Of a stretch of DNA of 64,000 nt, positions 41,194 through 50,453 are shown in pieces. The notes under the pieces are model-generated. The model was not told the DNA's origin. It saw only the letters and a list, made by a program, of their open reading frames with translations, and ran no database searches. The translations under genes were made by a program, and so were the position numbers. The DNA is taken from the NCBI GenBank assembly GCA_947373225.1, contig CANBWX010000004.1:1-64000 (forward strand), read 5' to 3'. Each line of letters opens with the position of its first letter. Position 1 is the stretch's first letter. The DNA comes from Flavobacteriaceae bacterium (GTDB lineage Bacteria > Bacteroidota > Bacteroidia > Flavobacteriales > Flavobacteriaceae).

Positions 41194-41480
41194 AAAAAAG
41201 TATTTAATGATTTCTCCTTTTATTAGAGAAGTGTATTTTGTGTGAATTTTTTTATACAATAGTATTTCAAAATTCTATATCATTATGTTAAGAGAATGAT
41301 AATTAAATGCAAAATTTTATTTTGAGCATTAAAATAAAATTTTAAACTAATAATGGTTTTAAAATATCAAAGAATTGATGCTTTATGAAAGGTAGAAATA
41401 CATATATTTTCAATAAAAAAAGAGCTTTTTTTATTGAAAATATATGTATAAATAAAAAATCGTAAACTTACGTTAGCTTC
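41194..41480. other. Spacer with large palindrome
   Basis: This gap of 287 bp lies between the SPOR gene stop and the SDR start, both on the minus strand. It holds the 24-bp palindrome at 41398-41449 and otherwise plain AT-rich sequence. Confidence 0.5.
41398..41449. repeat. Perfect 24-bp palindrome
   Basis: Bases 41398-41421 are fully complementary to 41426-41449, with a four-base loop GAGC. The stem is almost all A/T, with only two G-C pairs. It is much longer than the other terminators in the window (6-15 bp). It may terminate the SPOR transcript, since T runs flank the loop on both strands, or encode a stable RNA hairpin. Confidence 0.85.
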
Positions 41481-41870
41481 TTATTTATTTGGTTTTATTA
41501 AAAGGCTGTTTTTATATTTTTTTCTAATTTCTAAAAGATTTTTTTCAGCTTCAATACGCGTTTTAAAATTTCCAACCCATACTTTGTAATTAGGTGTGTT
41601 GAAAACAATTGTAGCATCAATATCATTAAAATTTTGCTTAAAATCAGCTAATGTTTTTTTTGCAATTTCGTTTCCGCCATTAAAAATTTGAATTTTAAAG
41701 GAGTCATTTAAGTTAAGCGAAGTATTTATTTTTCTCTTTTCGTTTAATAATTGCTCAAATTTTTGATCCTGACTCACAGTTATTTTTTGGTCTTGTGCAA
41801 ATAAATTAAAGTTTAAAGTGCTCAATATAAGGAAGGAAAAAACGACTTTTGATTTAGTTAGAATTCTCAT
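41481..41870 (-). CDS. Exported SPOR-domain protein
   Basis: The protein (130 codons from the ATG at 41870) begins with a signal peptide (MRILTKSKVVFSFLILSTLNFNLFAQ). The C-terminal 75 residues look like a SPOR domain (FKIQIFNGGNEIAKK, YKVWVGNFKTRIEAEKNL), which binds denuded peptidoglycan at division sites. The linker between them is short and charged. It is divergent from the ACIII operon, an arrangement I also associate with other flavobacteria. A frame start at 41891 adds seven residues that are less likely to belong. Confidence 0.82.
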   Translation of the reverse strand: MRILTKSKVVFSFLILSTLNFNLFAQDQKITVSQDQKFEQLLNEKRKINTSLNLNDSFKIQIFNGGNEIAKKTLADFKQNFNDIDATIVFNTPNYKVWVGNFKTRIEAEKNLLEIRKKYKNSLLIKPNK

Positions 41871-41971
41871 AATTAAATTGTTTTTAAGCAAAAATAGTGT
41901 TTAATAAGTATAACTAAATCACATGAACTATTTAGAATCAATATAAATTATATTTAAGAGTATTTTAAGGT

Positions 41972-42001
41972 TTTGAGAATAGTTCTTAAATTGTATTTTT
42001 G
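41972..42001 (+). promoter_or_regulatory. Promoter of the ACIII-oxidase operon
   Basis: TTTG at 41972-41975 and TATTTTTG at 41994-42001 are 18 bases apart. The predicted start near 42007 gives a 78-base leader before actA. Confidence 0.65.
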
Positions 42002-42084
42002 TCGAATATTTTTAAAAAAAGTGATTTTTATCATATTTTAAATTTGACAAAAATCATAATAAAATTGTAGATAATCTATATTAT

Positions 42085-43422
42085 ATGAAAAAGGTGGGTA
42101 ACCATAATTCGATTTCAAGGAAATTATATCTAAGCTTAGCTTTAATGCTAACGATATCCTTATCTTCACTAGCACAAGGTGCTGCTCCGGCTGCAACTGT
42201 AACTCCTGCAGCTACAACAGCTGCTCCAGCTGGGCAAGGTGGTGATCCTGTAAAAGGAAAAGCGCTTTTTAATACAAATTGTGCGGCATGTCATAAACTT
42301 GATGCTAAAGCCACTGGGCCAGCTCTTAGAGGGGTTGGATCTAGACACGAAAAAGCATGGTTTTACAAATGGGTTCACAATAGTGCTGATTTAATTAAAT
42401 CAGGTGATGCTGCTGCGGTGAAACTTTTTGCAGATAATAATAAGATTCCAATGTCTCCTTTTCCACAATTATCAGAAGCAGATATTGATAATATTGTTGC
42501 TTATGCTTCAGAACCAAAAGCAGCTGCTGCAACTCCTGTTGTAGGTGCAAAAGTTCCAGGAACTGAAAATAAAGAAGGAGGTATTTCAAATGATGTTATT
42601 CTTGGAGCGTTGTCATTAGTTATGGCAATTCTTATCGTAATGTTGTTTTTGGTAAACAATGTTCTAAGAAAAGTAGCTTCTGCAAACGGAATTAATGTTG
42701 CTCCAAAAGAGCCTACTATATCAATTTGGAAAGCATTTGTAAAAAATCAATTTTTAGTATTGATTACTTCGATATTTTTATTATTATCAAGTGCCTTTTT
42801 TGTATATGGATATTTAATGCAAGTAGGTGTTGATCAAAATTATCAACCAGTTCAGCCTATTCATTATTCACACAGAATTCATGCTGGTAGTAATGGTATT
42901 AACTGTAACTATTGTCACTCTGCTGCACGTATAAGTAAAAACTCTGGTATTCCATCATTGAATGTTTGTATGAATTGTCATAAAAATATTTCTGAAGTTT
43001 CTGACACTACAGCAACTCCTGAGTATTCTAAAGCCTTTTATGATAAGGAAATCGAGAAATTATATACTGCTGTTGGTTGGGATAAAGCAAATCAAAAATA
43101 TACTGGAATTACACAGCCAGTAAAATGGGTTCGTATTCATAATCTACAAAGTTTTGTTTACTTCAACCACTCACAACACGTTACTGTTGGAGGTGTTGCC
43201 TGTCAAACTTGTCATGGTCCTGTTCAAACGTATGAAGTTCAAAAACAATTTGCCAAAATGACAATGGGTTGGTGTATTGATTGCCATAGAAAAACTGATG
43301 TTAAAATGGAAGGCAATGACTATTACAAAAAAATTCATGAACAACTTTCCAAAAAATATGGTGTAGACAAATTGACTGCAGCACAAATGGGCGGGTTGGA
43401 ATGCGGTAAATGTCACTATTAG
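42085..43422 (+). CDS. actA: ACIII subunit A: cytochrome c fused to pentaheme ActA
   Basis: ActA is the multiheme cytochrome of alternative complex III, which moves electrons from menaquinol toward cytochrome oxidase. Six CxxCH motifs are present: CAACH in an N-terminal mono-heme domain (residues about 50-150, GKALFNTNCAACHKLD), and CNYCH, CMNCH, CQTCH, CIDCH and CGKCH in the ActA part. Two membrane helices (about 170-195 and 225-247) lie between them. A signal peptide (to about residue 31) and an Ala/Pro/Thr-rich spacer precede the first heme. The fused N-terminal cytochrome could be a built-in electron carrier. It heads the operon. Confidence 0.93.
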   Translation: MKKVGNHNSISRKLYLSLALMLTISLSSLAQGAAPAATVTPAATTAAPAGQGGDPVKGKALFNTNCAACHKLDAKATGPALRGVGSRHEKAWFYKWVHNSADLIKSGDAAAVKLFADNNKIPMSPFPQLSEADIDNIVAYASEPKAAAATPVVGAKVPGTENKEGGISNDVILGALSLVMAILIVMLFLVNNVLRKVASANGINVAPKEPTISIWKAFVKNQFLVLITSIFLLLSSAFFVYGYLMQVGVDQNYQPVQPIHYSHRIHAGSNGINCNYCHSAARISKNSGIPSLNVCMNCHKNISEVSDTTATPEYSKAFYDKEIEKLYTAVGWDKANQKYTGITQPVKWVRIHNLQSFVYFNHSQHVTVGGVACQTCHGPVQTYEVQKQFAKMTMGWCIDCHRKTDVKMEGNDYYKKIHEQLSKKYGVDKLTAAQMGGLECGKCHY

Positions 43423-43424
43423 TT

Positions 43425-43486
43425 GATTTGTTGATTCGGTTATTTGTTTAACCGAAACTCATTGACGACTAACCAAATAAACTAAT
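43425..43486. repeat. Inverted repeat in the actA-actB spacer
   Basis: TTCGGTTA (43435-43442) and TAACCGAA (43449-43456) form an 8-bp hairpin, surrounded by repeated words such as TTGATTTGTTGATT. There is no T run, so it is not a clear terminator. It may adjust the ratio of actA to the rest of the operon. Confidence 0.5.
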
Positions 43487-43521
43487 AAAGAATAATTAAG
43501 AAGCTAATATTTATATAGAAT

Positions 43522-46500
43522 ATGTCATCAAACAAAAAATACTGGAAAAGTGTTGAAGAACTAGACAAAAATAGTTCTATTGTTGAGGCGCTTAAAAATA
43601 ACGAATTTGTTGAAGAAATTCCTACTGATACATTCTTAGGAAATAGTGATGCTGCATCATTTTCATCAACATCACGTCGTGACTTTTTAAAGTATGTCGG
43701 GTTTACTACCGCAGCAGCCACACTTGCAGCCTGTGAAGGTCCCGTGCATATGTCGATACCTTATGTAGTTCAGCCAGAACAAATCATTCCTGGAATTGCT
43801 GATTATTATGCAACTTCAGTTTTTGATGGTTTCGATTTTGCTAACCTTTTAGTAAAAACTCGTGAGGGGCGACCTATCAAAATAGATAATAACGCTATCG
43901 CTGGCGCGAAATTTTCGGCTAATGCTAGAATTCACGCTTCAATATTGTCATTATATGATAGTATGCGTTTGAAAGAACCTAAAGTTGCAGGCAAACCTGT
44001 TTCTTGGATCGATGTTGATTCAAAAATAAAATCAAGTCTTGCTGATGCTAAAGCAAAAGGAGGACAAATTGTTTTATTGACGAACACATTAGCAAGTCCG
44101 TCAACTGAAAAGTTGATTGCTGAATTCATTTCGAAAAATCCAAATGCAAAACACGTTGTTTATGATGCAGTTTCTTCATCAGAAGCTTTAGATGCATTTG
44201 AAACTGTTTACGGAGAAAGAGCTTTGGTTGATTATGATTTCTCAAAAGCTTCTGTGATTGTTTCTGTTGATGCAGATTTCTTAGGAGATTGGCAAGGTGG
44301 AGCTTATGATACTGGATATGCTAAAGGAAGAATCCCTCAAGGAGCTCAAGGAAGTAAAAAGATTTCTCGTCATTTTCAATTAGAAGCGAATATGACTTTG
44401 TCAGGTGCAGCTGCTGATAAACGTTTGGCTATGTCAACTGCAAATCAAAAGCAAGCATTGGTTCTTATATATAATACAGTTGTTGGAACTGCTGTTCCAA
44501 CAACTTTAGATGCAAAATTGAAAGCTGAAGTTATCAAAGCAGCTCAACAGTTGAAAGCTGCTGGAAGCAAAGGTGTTTTAGTTTCAGGGATTCAAGATAA
44601 AAATGCTCAATTATTGGTTTTAGCCATTAATAAAGCATTGTCTAGTGAAGCTTTTTCTACAACTGGAACAAGACAAATTAGAAAAGGATCTAACGAAAAA
44701 GTTGCTCAATTAATTAATGATATGAAAGCAGGAAGCGTTCATACTTTGATAATGAGTGGTGTTAACCCAGTTTATACTTTGCCAAATTCAAAAGATTTTG
44801 TTGAAGGATTGAAAAAAGTAAGTCTTTCGACTTCATTCTCATTGAGAGAAGACGAAACGGCTTCAATAACAACTATTGCTGCTGCAGTTCCTCATTATTT
44901 AGAATCTTGGGGAGATGTTAGTATCACAAAAGGAACTTATGGTTTAACTCAACCTACGATTCGTCCTTTGTTTAATACTAAGCAATTTCAAGATGTTTTA
45001 TTGTCTTTGAATGGCGCTGTAGGAACATATTATGATTATTTAAAGGCAAGTTCTGCATCTATAATTTCTGGTTCTACTTGGAATAAAGTATTGCATGACG
45101 GAATATATGTTGGAACAATACCAACCGCTTCGGCTGGTTCAGCTGATTATACTGCTGCAGCAAATGCTTTGGCACAATCAAAAGGAGCTGCAAGTCTAGA
45201 ATTAGTTTTATATACTAAAACTGGTTTAGGTGATGGTCAACAAGCAAACAACCCTTGGTTGCAAGAGTTGCCAGATCCTATCACAAGAGTTTCTTGGGAT
45301 AATTATGTTACTGTTTCTAATGCTGATGCAAAATTATTGCAATTGACAAATGAAATTGTTGCGAATGGTGGTTTGAACGGAAGTTATGCTACTATTACTA
45401 CTGCTGATGGAGTTAAATTAGAAAACGTTCCGGTTATTGTTCAACCAGGTCAAGCTGTTGGAACAGTAGGTTTGGCTTTGGGTTATGGTAAAAAAGCTTC
45501 ATTAAAAGAAGAAATGCAAGTAGGTTTAAATGCTTACTCATTATATAAAGGGTTCAATAATGTACAATCTGTTACATTAACTAAAGTTGGTGGAGATCAT
45601 GAGTTCGCTTGTGTTCAAGGTCAAAAAACGTTAATGGGAAGAGGTGATATTATTAAAGAGACTACTTTAGAAATATTCAATACAAAAGACGCTGAAATTT
45701 GGAATGAAAAACCAATGGTTTCATTGGATCATAAAGAAGTAAAAGCATCTACTGTAGATTTATGGTCTTCATTTGATCGTTCTGTAGGACATCATTTTAA
45801 TCTTTCAATCGATTTGAACGCTTGTACAGGTTGTGGTTCATGTGTTATTGCATGTCACGCCGAAAACAACGTTCCTGTTGTTGGTAAATCAGAAGTAAGA
45901 AGAAGTCGTGATATGCACTGGTTGCGTATTGATAGATATTATTCTTCTGAAACTACATTTGCTGGTGATGACGAAAGAAAAGAAAAAATTGCAGGTTTAT
46001 CAAGTTCATTATCTACATTTAATGAAATGGAGCATGCATCTGATAATCCACAAGTTTCTTTTCAACCAGTAATGTGTCAACATTGTAATCACGCCCCATG
46101 TGAAACAGTTTGTCCTGTTGCTGCTACATCACACAGTCGCCAAGGTCAAAACCACATGGCTTATAATAGATGTGTTGGTACTCGTTATTGTGCGAATAAC
46201 TGTCCTTATAAAGTACGTCGTTTCAACTGGTTCTTATATAATAAAAACAGTGAATTTGATTTCCACATGAATGACGATTTAGGTCGTATGGTGTTGAATC
46301 CAGATGTAAGTGTTCGTTCTCGTGGGGTTATGGAAAAATGTTCTATGTGTATTCAAAAAACACAATCAACTATTTTGAAAGCTAAAAACGAAGGAAGAGA
46401 AGTTGTTGATGGTGAATTTCAAACAGCTTGTTCTAGTGCTTGTACTACTGGAGCAATGATTTTTGGAGATGTTAATGATGCTGCTAGTCAAGTTGCCAAA

Positions 46501-46590
46501 TTGGTAGAAGATGAAAGATCGTATCATTTGTTAGAGCACATTGGTACAAAACCGAATGTTGTCTATCACGTTAAAGTTAGAAATACTTAA
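43522..46590 (+). CDS. actB: ACIII subunit B: molybdopterin-oxidoreductase-like iron-sulfur protein
   Basis: ActB is a fusion of a molybdopterin oxidoreductase-like domain and a ferredoxin-like domain. A Tat motif SRRDFLKYVGF occurs near residue 52, preceded by a 50-residue N-terminal stretch, and a cysteine follows shortly (AACEG), which may be a lipidation site. The molybdopterin-like part (residues about 80-720) is expected not to bind cofactor in ACIII. The C-terminal part holds clusters: CTGCGSCVIAC, CQHCNHAPCETVC, CVGTRYCANNCPYK and CSMCIQ with CSSACTTGA. The total is 1022 aa, complete. Confidence 0.95.
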   Translation: MSSNKKYWKSVEELDKNSSIVEALKNNEFVEEIPTDTFLGNSDAASFSSTSRRDFLKYVGFTTAAATLAACEGPVHMSIPYVVQPEQIIPGIADYYATSVFDGFDFANLLVKTREGRPIKIDNNAIAGAKFSANARIHASILSLYDSMRLKEPKVAGKPVSWIDVDSKIKSSLADAKAKGGQIVLLTNTLASPSTEKLIAEFISKNPNAKHVVYDAVSSSEALDAFETVYGERALVDYDFSKASVIVSVDADFLGDWQGGAYDTGYAKGRIPQGAQGSKKISRHFQLEANMTLSGAAADKRLAMSTANQKQALVLIYNTVVGTAVPTTLDAKLKAEVIKAAQQLKAAGSKGVLVSGIQDKNAQLLVLAINKALSSEAFSTTGTRQIRKGSNEKVAQLINDMKAGSVHTLIMSGVNPVYTLPNSKDFVEGLKKVSLSTSFSLREDETASITTIAAAVPHYLESWGDVSITKGTYGLTQPTIRPLFNTKQFQDVLLSLNGAVGTYYDYLKASSASIISGSTWNKVLHDGIYVGTIPTASAGSADYTAAANALAQSKGAASLELVLYTKTGLGDGQQANNPWLQELPDPITRVSWDNYVTVSNADAKLLQLTNEIVANGGLNGSYATITTADGVKLENVPVIVQPGQAVGTVGLALGYGKKASLKEEMQVGLNAYSLYKGFNNVQSVTLTKVGGDHEFACVQGQKTLMGRGDIIKETTLEIFNTKDAEIWNEKPMVSLDHKEVKASTVDLWSSFDRSVGHHFNLSIDLNACTGCGSCVIACHAENNVPVVGKSEVRRSRDMHWLRIDRYYSSETTFAGDDERKEKIAGLSSSLSTFNEMEHASDNPQVSFQPVMCQHCNHAPCETVCPVAATSHSRQGQNHMAYNRCVGTRYCANNCPYKVRRFNWFLYNKNSEFDFHMNDDLGRMVLNPDVSVRSRGVMEKCSMCIQKTQSTILKAKNEGREVVDGEFQTACSSACTTGAMIFGDVNDAASQVAKLVEDERSYHLLEHIGTKPNVVYHVKVRNT

Positions 46591-46616
46591 TAAATATAAA
46601 ATCAATTTAAAGGATT

Positions 46617-48017
46617 ATGTCTCATATATACGACGCTCCCATTAGAAAACCTTTAGTTATAGGTGATAAATCTTATCACGATATAACAGTAGAAGTTGCC
46701 GCACCTGTTGAAGGTAAAGCTAACAAGCATTGGTGGATTGTATTTACAATCGCTTTGATAGCCTTCCTTTGGGGAATGGGCTGTATCATTTACACCATTT
46801 CTACTGGTATAGGAACATGGGGATTAAATAAAACAGTTGGTTGGGCTTGGGATATTACTAACTTCGTTTGGTGGGTTGGTATTGGTCACGCAGGAACCTT
46901 GATTTCTGCAGTGCTATTATTATTCCGTCAAAGATGGAGAATGGGTATTAACCGCTCTGCAGAGGCTATGACTATTTTCTCAGTTATTCAAGCAGGTTTG
47001 TTTCCAATTATACACATGGGTCGTCCATGGTTAGCTTTTTGGGTTGTTCCAATTCCAAATCAATTTGGATCTCTTTGGGTTAACTTCAATTCGCCTTTAC
47101 TTTGGGATGTATTTGCAATTTCAACTTATCTTTCTGTATCATTGGTTTTCTGGTGGACAGGTTTATTACCTGATTTTGCAATGCTTAGAGATAGAGCTAT
47201 AACTCCTTTTAATAAAAGAATTTATTCTATATTGAGTTTTGGTTGGAGCGGTAGAGCGAAAGATTGGCAGCGTTTTGAGGAGGTTTCCTTAGTTCTTGCA
47301 GGTTTGGCAACTCCACTTGTACTTTCTGTACACACCATTGTATCTATGGACTTTGCTACTTCGGTAATTCCAGGTTGGCATACTACGATTTTCCCTCCTT
47401 ACTTTGTTGCAGGAGCGGTATTCTCAGGATTTGCAATGGTTAATACTTTGCTTATTATTATGAGAAAAGTTTCTAATCTTGAAGCGTATATCACTATTCA
47501 ACATATCGAATTGATGAATATTGTAATTATGATTACAGGTTCTATCGTTGGTGTTGCTTATATCACGGAGCTTTTTATAGCTTGGTATTCTGGAGTAGAA
47601 TACGAACAATACGCATTCTTGAACAGAGCTACTGGACCTTACTGGTGGGCATATTGGTCGATGATGACTTGTAACGTTTTCTCTCCACAATTTATGTGGT
47701 TTAAAAAATTAAGAACAAGTATCATGTTCTCCTTTATTATCTCTATTGTTGTTAATATTGGAATGTGGTTCGAAAGATTTGTAATTATTGTAACTTCGTT
47801 ACATAGAGATTATCTTCCTTCCTCTTGGACAATGTTCTCACCAACATTTGTAGATATTGGAATTTTCATAGGAACAATAGGTTTCTTCTTTGTGTTGTTC
47901 TTGTTATATGCCAGAACATTCCCTGTAATTGCACAGGCCGAAGTAAAAACTATATTGAAAGCAACAGGAGATAATTTTATAAAAGCAAGAGCAAATAAAG
48001 ATTCACACCATGAGTAA
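46617..48017 (+). CDS. actC: ACIII subunit C: NrfD-like quinol-binding membrane protein
   Basis: ActC is a polytopic membrane subunit with about 10 helices and a quinol site facing the periplasm. The NrfD-like motifs are visible (NFVWWVGIGHAGTLISA, HMGRPWLAFW, HTIVSMDFA, WHTTIFPPYFVAGA). It is 466 aa. It overlaps actD by 8 bases and is 26 bases after actB, in the standard ACIII order. Confidence 0.95.
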   Translation: MSHIYDAPIRKPLVIGDKSYHDITVEVAAPVEGKANKHWWIVFTIALIAFLWGMGCIIYTISTGIGTWGLNKTVGWAWDITNFVWWVGIGHAGTLISAVLLLFRQRWRMGINRSAEAMTIFSVIQAGLFPIIHMGRPWLAFWVVPIPNQFGSLWVNFNSPLLWDVFAISTYLSVSLVFWWTGLLPDFAMLRDRAITPFNKRIYSILSFGWSGRAKDWQRFEEVSLVLAGLATPLVLSVHTIVSMDFATSVIPGWHTTIFPPYFVAGAVFSGFAMVNTLLIIMRKVSNLEAYITIQHIELMNIVIMITGSIVGVAYITELFIAWYSGVEYEQYAFLNRATGPYWWAYWSMMTCNVFSPQFMWFKKLRTSIMFSFIISIVVNIGMWFERFVIIVTSLHRDYLPSSWTMFSPTFVDIGIFIGTIGFFFVLFLLYARTFPVIAQAEVKTILKATGDNFIKARANKDSHHE

Positions 48018-48534
48018 TAAAGTAATATACGCCATTTATAATGACGATGATATATTGATGGATGCCGTAAAGAAAACTCGTGCAGCTCATCATCATATTG
48101 AAGAAGTCTTTACACCTTTTCCGGTTCACGGATTGGATAAAGCAATGGGATTGGCACCAACAAGATTAGCAATTTGTGCTTTTATCTATGGTTTGTGTGG
48201 TTTGTCTTTTGGGACTTGGATGATGGATTATATAATGATTCAAGATTGGCCACAAGATATTGGTGGTAAACCAAGTTTTAGTTATATTGAAAACATGCCG
48301 TCTTTTGTACCAATTATGTTTGAAGAAACTGTGTTTTTTGCAGCTCACTTAATGGTAATAACTTTTTATATGAGAAGTAAATTATGGCCATTCAAACAAG
48401 CAGAAAATCCAGATGTGCGTACTACTGATGACCATTTTTTGATGGAAGTAGCGGTAAACAATAATGAAAAAGAACTGGTTTCTTTTTTCGAGAACACAGG
48501 AGCAGTTGAAGTAAAAGTAATTGAAAAGCATTAA
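48010..48534 (+). CDS. actD: ACIII subunit D (DUF3341)
   Basis: ActD is a 174-aa membrane subunit of the DUF3341 family. Its N-terminal cytoplasmic domain (VIYAIYNDDDILMDAVKKTR, then FPVHGLDKAMGL) is followed by two membrane helices. The C-terminal tail is acidic. It overlaps actC by 8 bases, which implies translational coupling. Confidence 0.94.
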   Translation: MSNKVIYAIYNDDDILMDAVKKTRAAHHHIEEVFTPFPVHGLDKAMGLAPTRLAICAFIYGLCGLSFGTWMMDYIMIQDWPQDIGGKPSFSYIENMPSFVPIMFEETVFFAAHLMVITFYMRSKLWPFKQAENPDVRTTDDHFLMEVAVNNNEKELVSFFENTGAVEVKVIEKH

Positions 48535-48542
48535 TAGTGGAT

Positions 48543-49091
48543 ATGAAAAGTATATATAAAATAACGCTTTTATTAGGTATTACTATTTTAGTTTCGTCTT
48601 GTCACGACACCTCGAAACCAAATTATCAATACATGCCTAATATGTACGAAGGAGTGACTTATGGAACTTATTCTGAGTCTGCTGCTTTCAAGAATGGTAA
48701 AGAAGGTCAACTTCCTGTAGAAGGAACTATAAACAGAGGATTTGAAGTTTATGAATATCCAAATACTCCTGAAGCTCTAATTGCTGTTAAATCGGCTAAT
48801 TTAAAATCACCTCTTGGAACATTGTCTGATAAAGACATGGAAAAAGCAAAAGGACTTTTTGAAATATATTGTGCCATTTGTCATGGTGTAGGAGGTAATG
48901 GTCAAGGTAAATTAGTTACTCAAGGCAAATTTTTAGGTGTACCTAATTATAAAGATAGAGTGATAAATGAAGGTAGTATTTTTCATGTTGAAACGTATGG
49001 TCTTAACTTAATGGGATCACATGCTAATCAATTGAGCAAACGTGAGCGTTGGATGGTTGCAGCTTATGTGATGGAACTAAAAAATAAATAA
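48543..49091 (+). CDS. actE: ACIII subunit E: lipid-anchored mono-heme cytochrome c
   Basis: The heme-binding CAICH lies in FEIYCAICHGVGGNGQGKL. The signal peptide ends in LVSSC, a lipobox, so the protein should be an anchored lipoprotein on the periplasmic side. I prefer the ATG at 48543, giving 182 aa; a GTG two codons earlier (48537) is possible. It is 2-8 bases after actD. Confidence 0.94.
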   Translation: MKSIYKITLLLGITILVSSCHDTSKPNYQYMPNMYEGVTYGTYSESAAFKNGKEGQLPVEGTINRGFEVYEYPNTPEALIAVKSANLKSPLGTLSDKDMEKAKGLFEIYCAICHGVGGNGQGKLVTQGKFLGVPNYKDRVINEGSIFHVETYGLNLMGSHANQLSKRERWMVAAYVMELKNK

Positions 49092-49118
49092 TTGTAGAAC
49101 AAACTCATCGTAATAGAT

Positions 49119-50435
49119 ATGTATACATTTTCAAGTAAATTAAAAACGTTTTCTCTAATCTTAATGGTCGTTGGTATATTAGGAATTGGATATGGTTTTT
49201 TCTCTGCACCTAAAAATATTCAAGAAGTGGAGGTAATCCTTGCTTCTGATGCTCATGGTCATAGTGAAGCTTCTAAAGAAGTTCATGCTGTAGCTGGAGA
49301 AAATAAAGCTAGTGCAGAAACAGAACATAAAGAACATTTAGAGCATGTTTTAAGTCAATTGCAAAACAAGCCATGGGCCGCTTTATATGTAGCTTGTATC
49401 TTTTTTATGTTAATTTCTCTTGGGGTATTGGCATTTTACGCCATACAACAAGTAGCTCAGGCAGGCTGGTCTCCAGTATTGTTTAGAGTTATGCAAGGAA
49501 TAACAGCTTATTTGCCAGTAGGGTCAGTAATCTTTTTTATAATATTAGTTCTTTGTGGATTACATTATAGTAACTTGTTTATTTGGTTGGATCCAAATGT
49601 TGTTGCTCATGATAAAGAAATTGCTGCTAAATCTGGATATTTGAACTTTCCTTTTTGGATTGTAAGAGCTGCAATATTTTTGACAGTATGGAATCTTTAC
49701 AGATATTTTTCAAGAAAAAATTGTTTGGCTCAAGATGAAGCTACTGATGATAGTTTCTACAAAAAGAATTTTAAAATGACTGCTGGATTTTTAGTATTCT
49801 TCATCGTTTCTGAATCTATTATGTCGTGGGATTGGATTATGTCAATTGATCCGCACTGGTCTAGTACTTTGTTTGGATGGTATGTTTTTGCTAGTTTCTT
49901 TGTAAGCGGTATTACTACAATTGCAATGGTTACGGTGTACTTGAAATCTAGAGGATATTTAGAGCATGTAAATACAAGTCATATTCATGATTTAGCTAAA
50001 TTCATGTTTGGTTTTAGCGTGTTTTGGACTTACCTATGGTTCTCTCAATTTATGTTGATTTGGTATGCTAATATTCCAGAAGAAATAACTTATTTTGTTA
50101 TAAGAATTCAACAGTATAATCTTCCATTCTTTGGAGCTGTTGCTATGAATTTCTTGTTTCCAATATTGATATTGATAAATACAGATTTTAAAAGAATTAC
50201 TTGGATTTTGGTAATTGCTAGTAGTTTTATCTTGTTTGGACATTATATTGATTTCTTTAACATGATTATGCCAGGAACAGTTGGAGACAAATGGTTTATT
50301 GGAGTTTCAGAAATTGCATCGCTTTTTTTCTTCTTAGGATTGTTTATCTATGTTGTTTTCACCGCCTTGACAAAAGTGCCTTTGTTACCAAAAAGAAATC
50401 CGTTTATTGAAGAAAGTAAACATTATCATTATTAA
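49119..50435 (+). CDS. actF: ACIII subunit F: second quinol-oxidoreductase membrane subunit
   Basis: ActF is an NrfD-related polytopic protein (438 aa, about 10 helices). After the first helix there is a His/Glu-rich periplasmic stretch (residues about 40-75), then FVVSESIMSWDWIMSIDP-like residues (SESIMSWDWIMSIDPHWSS) typical of this subunit. The C-terminus ends in SKHYHY. The gene closes the act cluster and is followed after 18 bases by the oxidase subunits. Confidence 0.94.
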   Translation: MYTFSSKLKTFSLILMVVGILGIGYGFFSAPKNIQEVEVILASDAHGHSEASKEVHAVAGENKASAETEHKEHLEHVLSQLQNKPWAALYVACIFFMLISLGVLAFYAIQQVAQAGWSPVLFRVMQGITAYLPVGSVIFFIILVLCGLHYSNLFIWLDPNVVAHDKEIAAKSGYLNFPFWIVRAAIFLTVWNLYRYFSRKNCLAQDEATDDSFYKKNFKMTAGFLVFFIVSESIMSWDWIMSIDPHWSSTLFGWYVFASFFVSGITTIAMVTVYLKSRGYLEHVNTSHIHDLAKFMFGFSVFWTYLWFSQFMLIWYANIPEEITYFVIRIQQYNLPFFGAVAMNFLFPILILINTDFKRITWILVIASSFILFGHYIDFFNMIMPGTVGDKWFIGVSEIASLFFFLGLFIYVVFTALTKVPLLPKRNPFIEESKHYHY

Positions 50436-50453
50436 TATTTAAAGTAAAATTAG

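Noticed and set aside
41194-41259. 22-residue N-terminal extension of the SDR protein
   Set aside because: Family members start close to the nucleotide-binding motif; the extension is lysine-rich and unlike a signal peptide.
43522-46590. ActB as formate dehydrogenase or nitrate reductase alpha subunit
   Set aside because: The molybdopterin-like domain is fused to a ferredoxin-type subunit and sits in the exact act operon order, which fits alternative complex III, not a molybdenum reductase.
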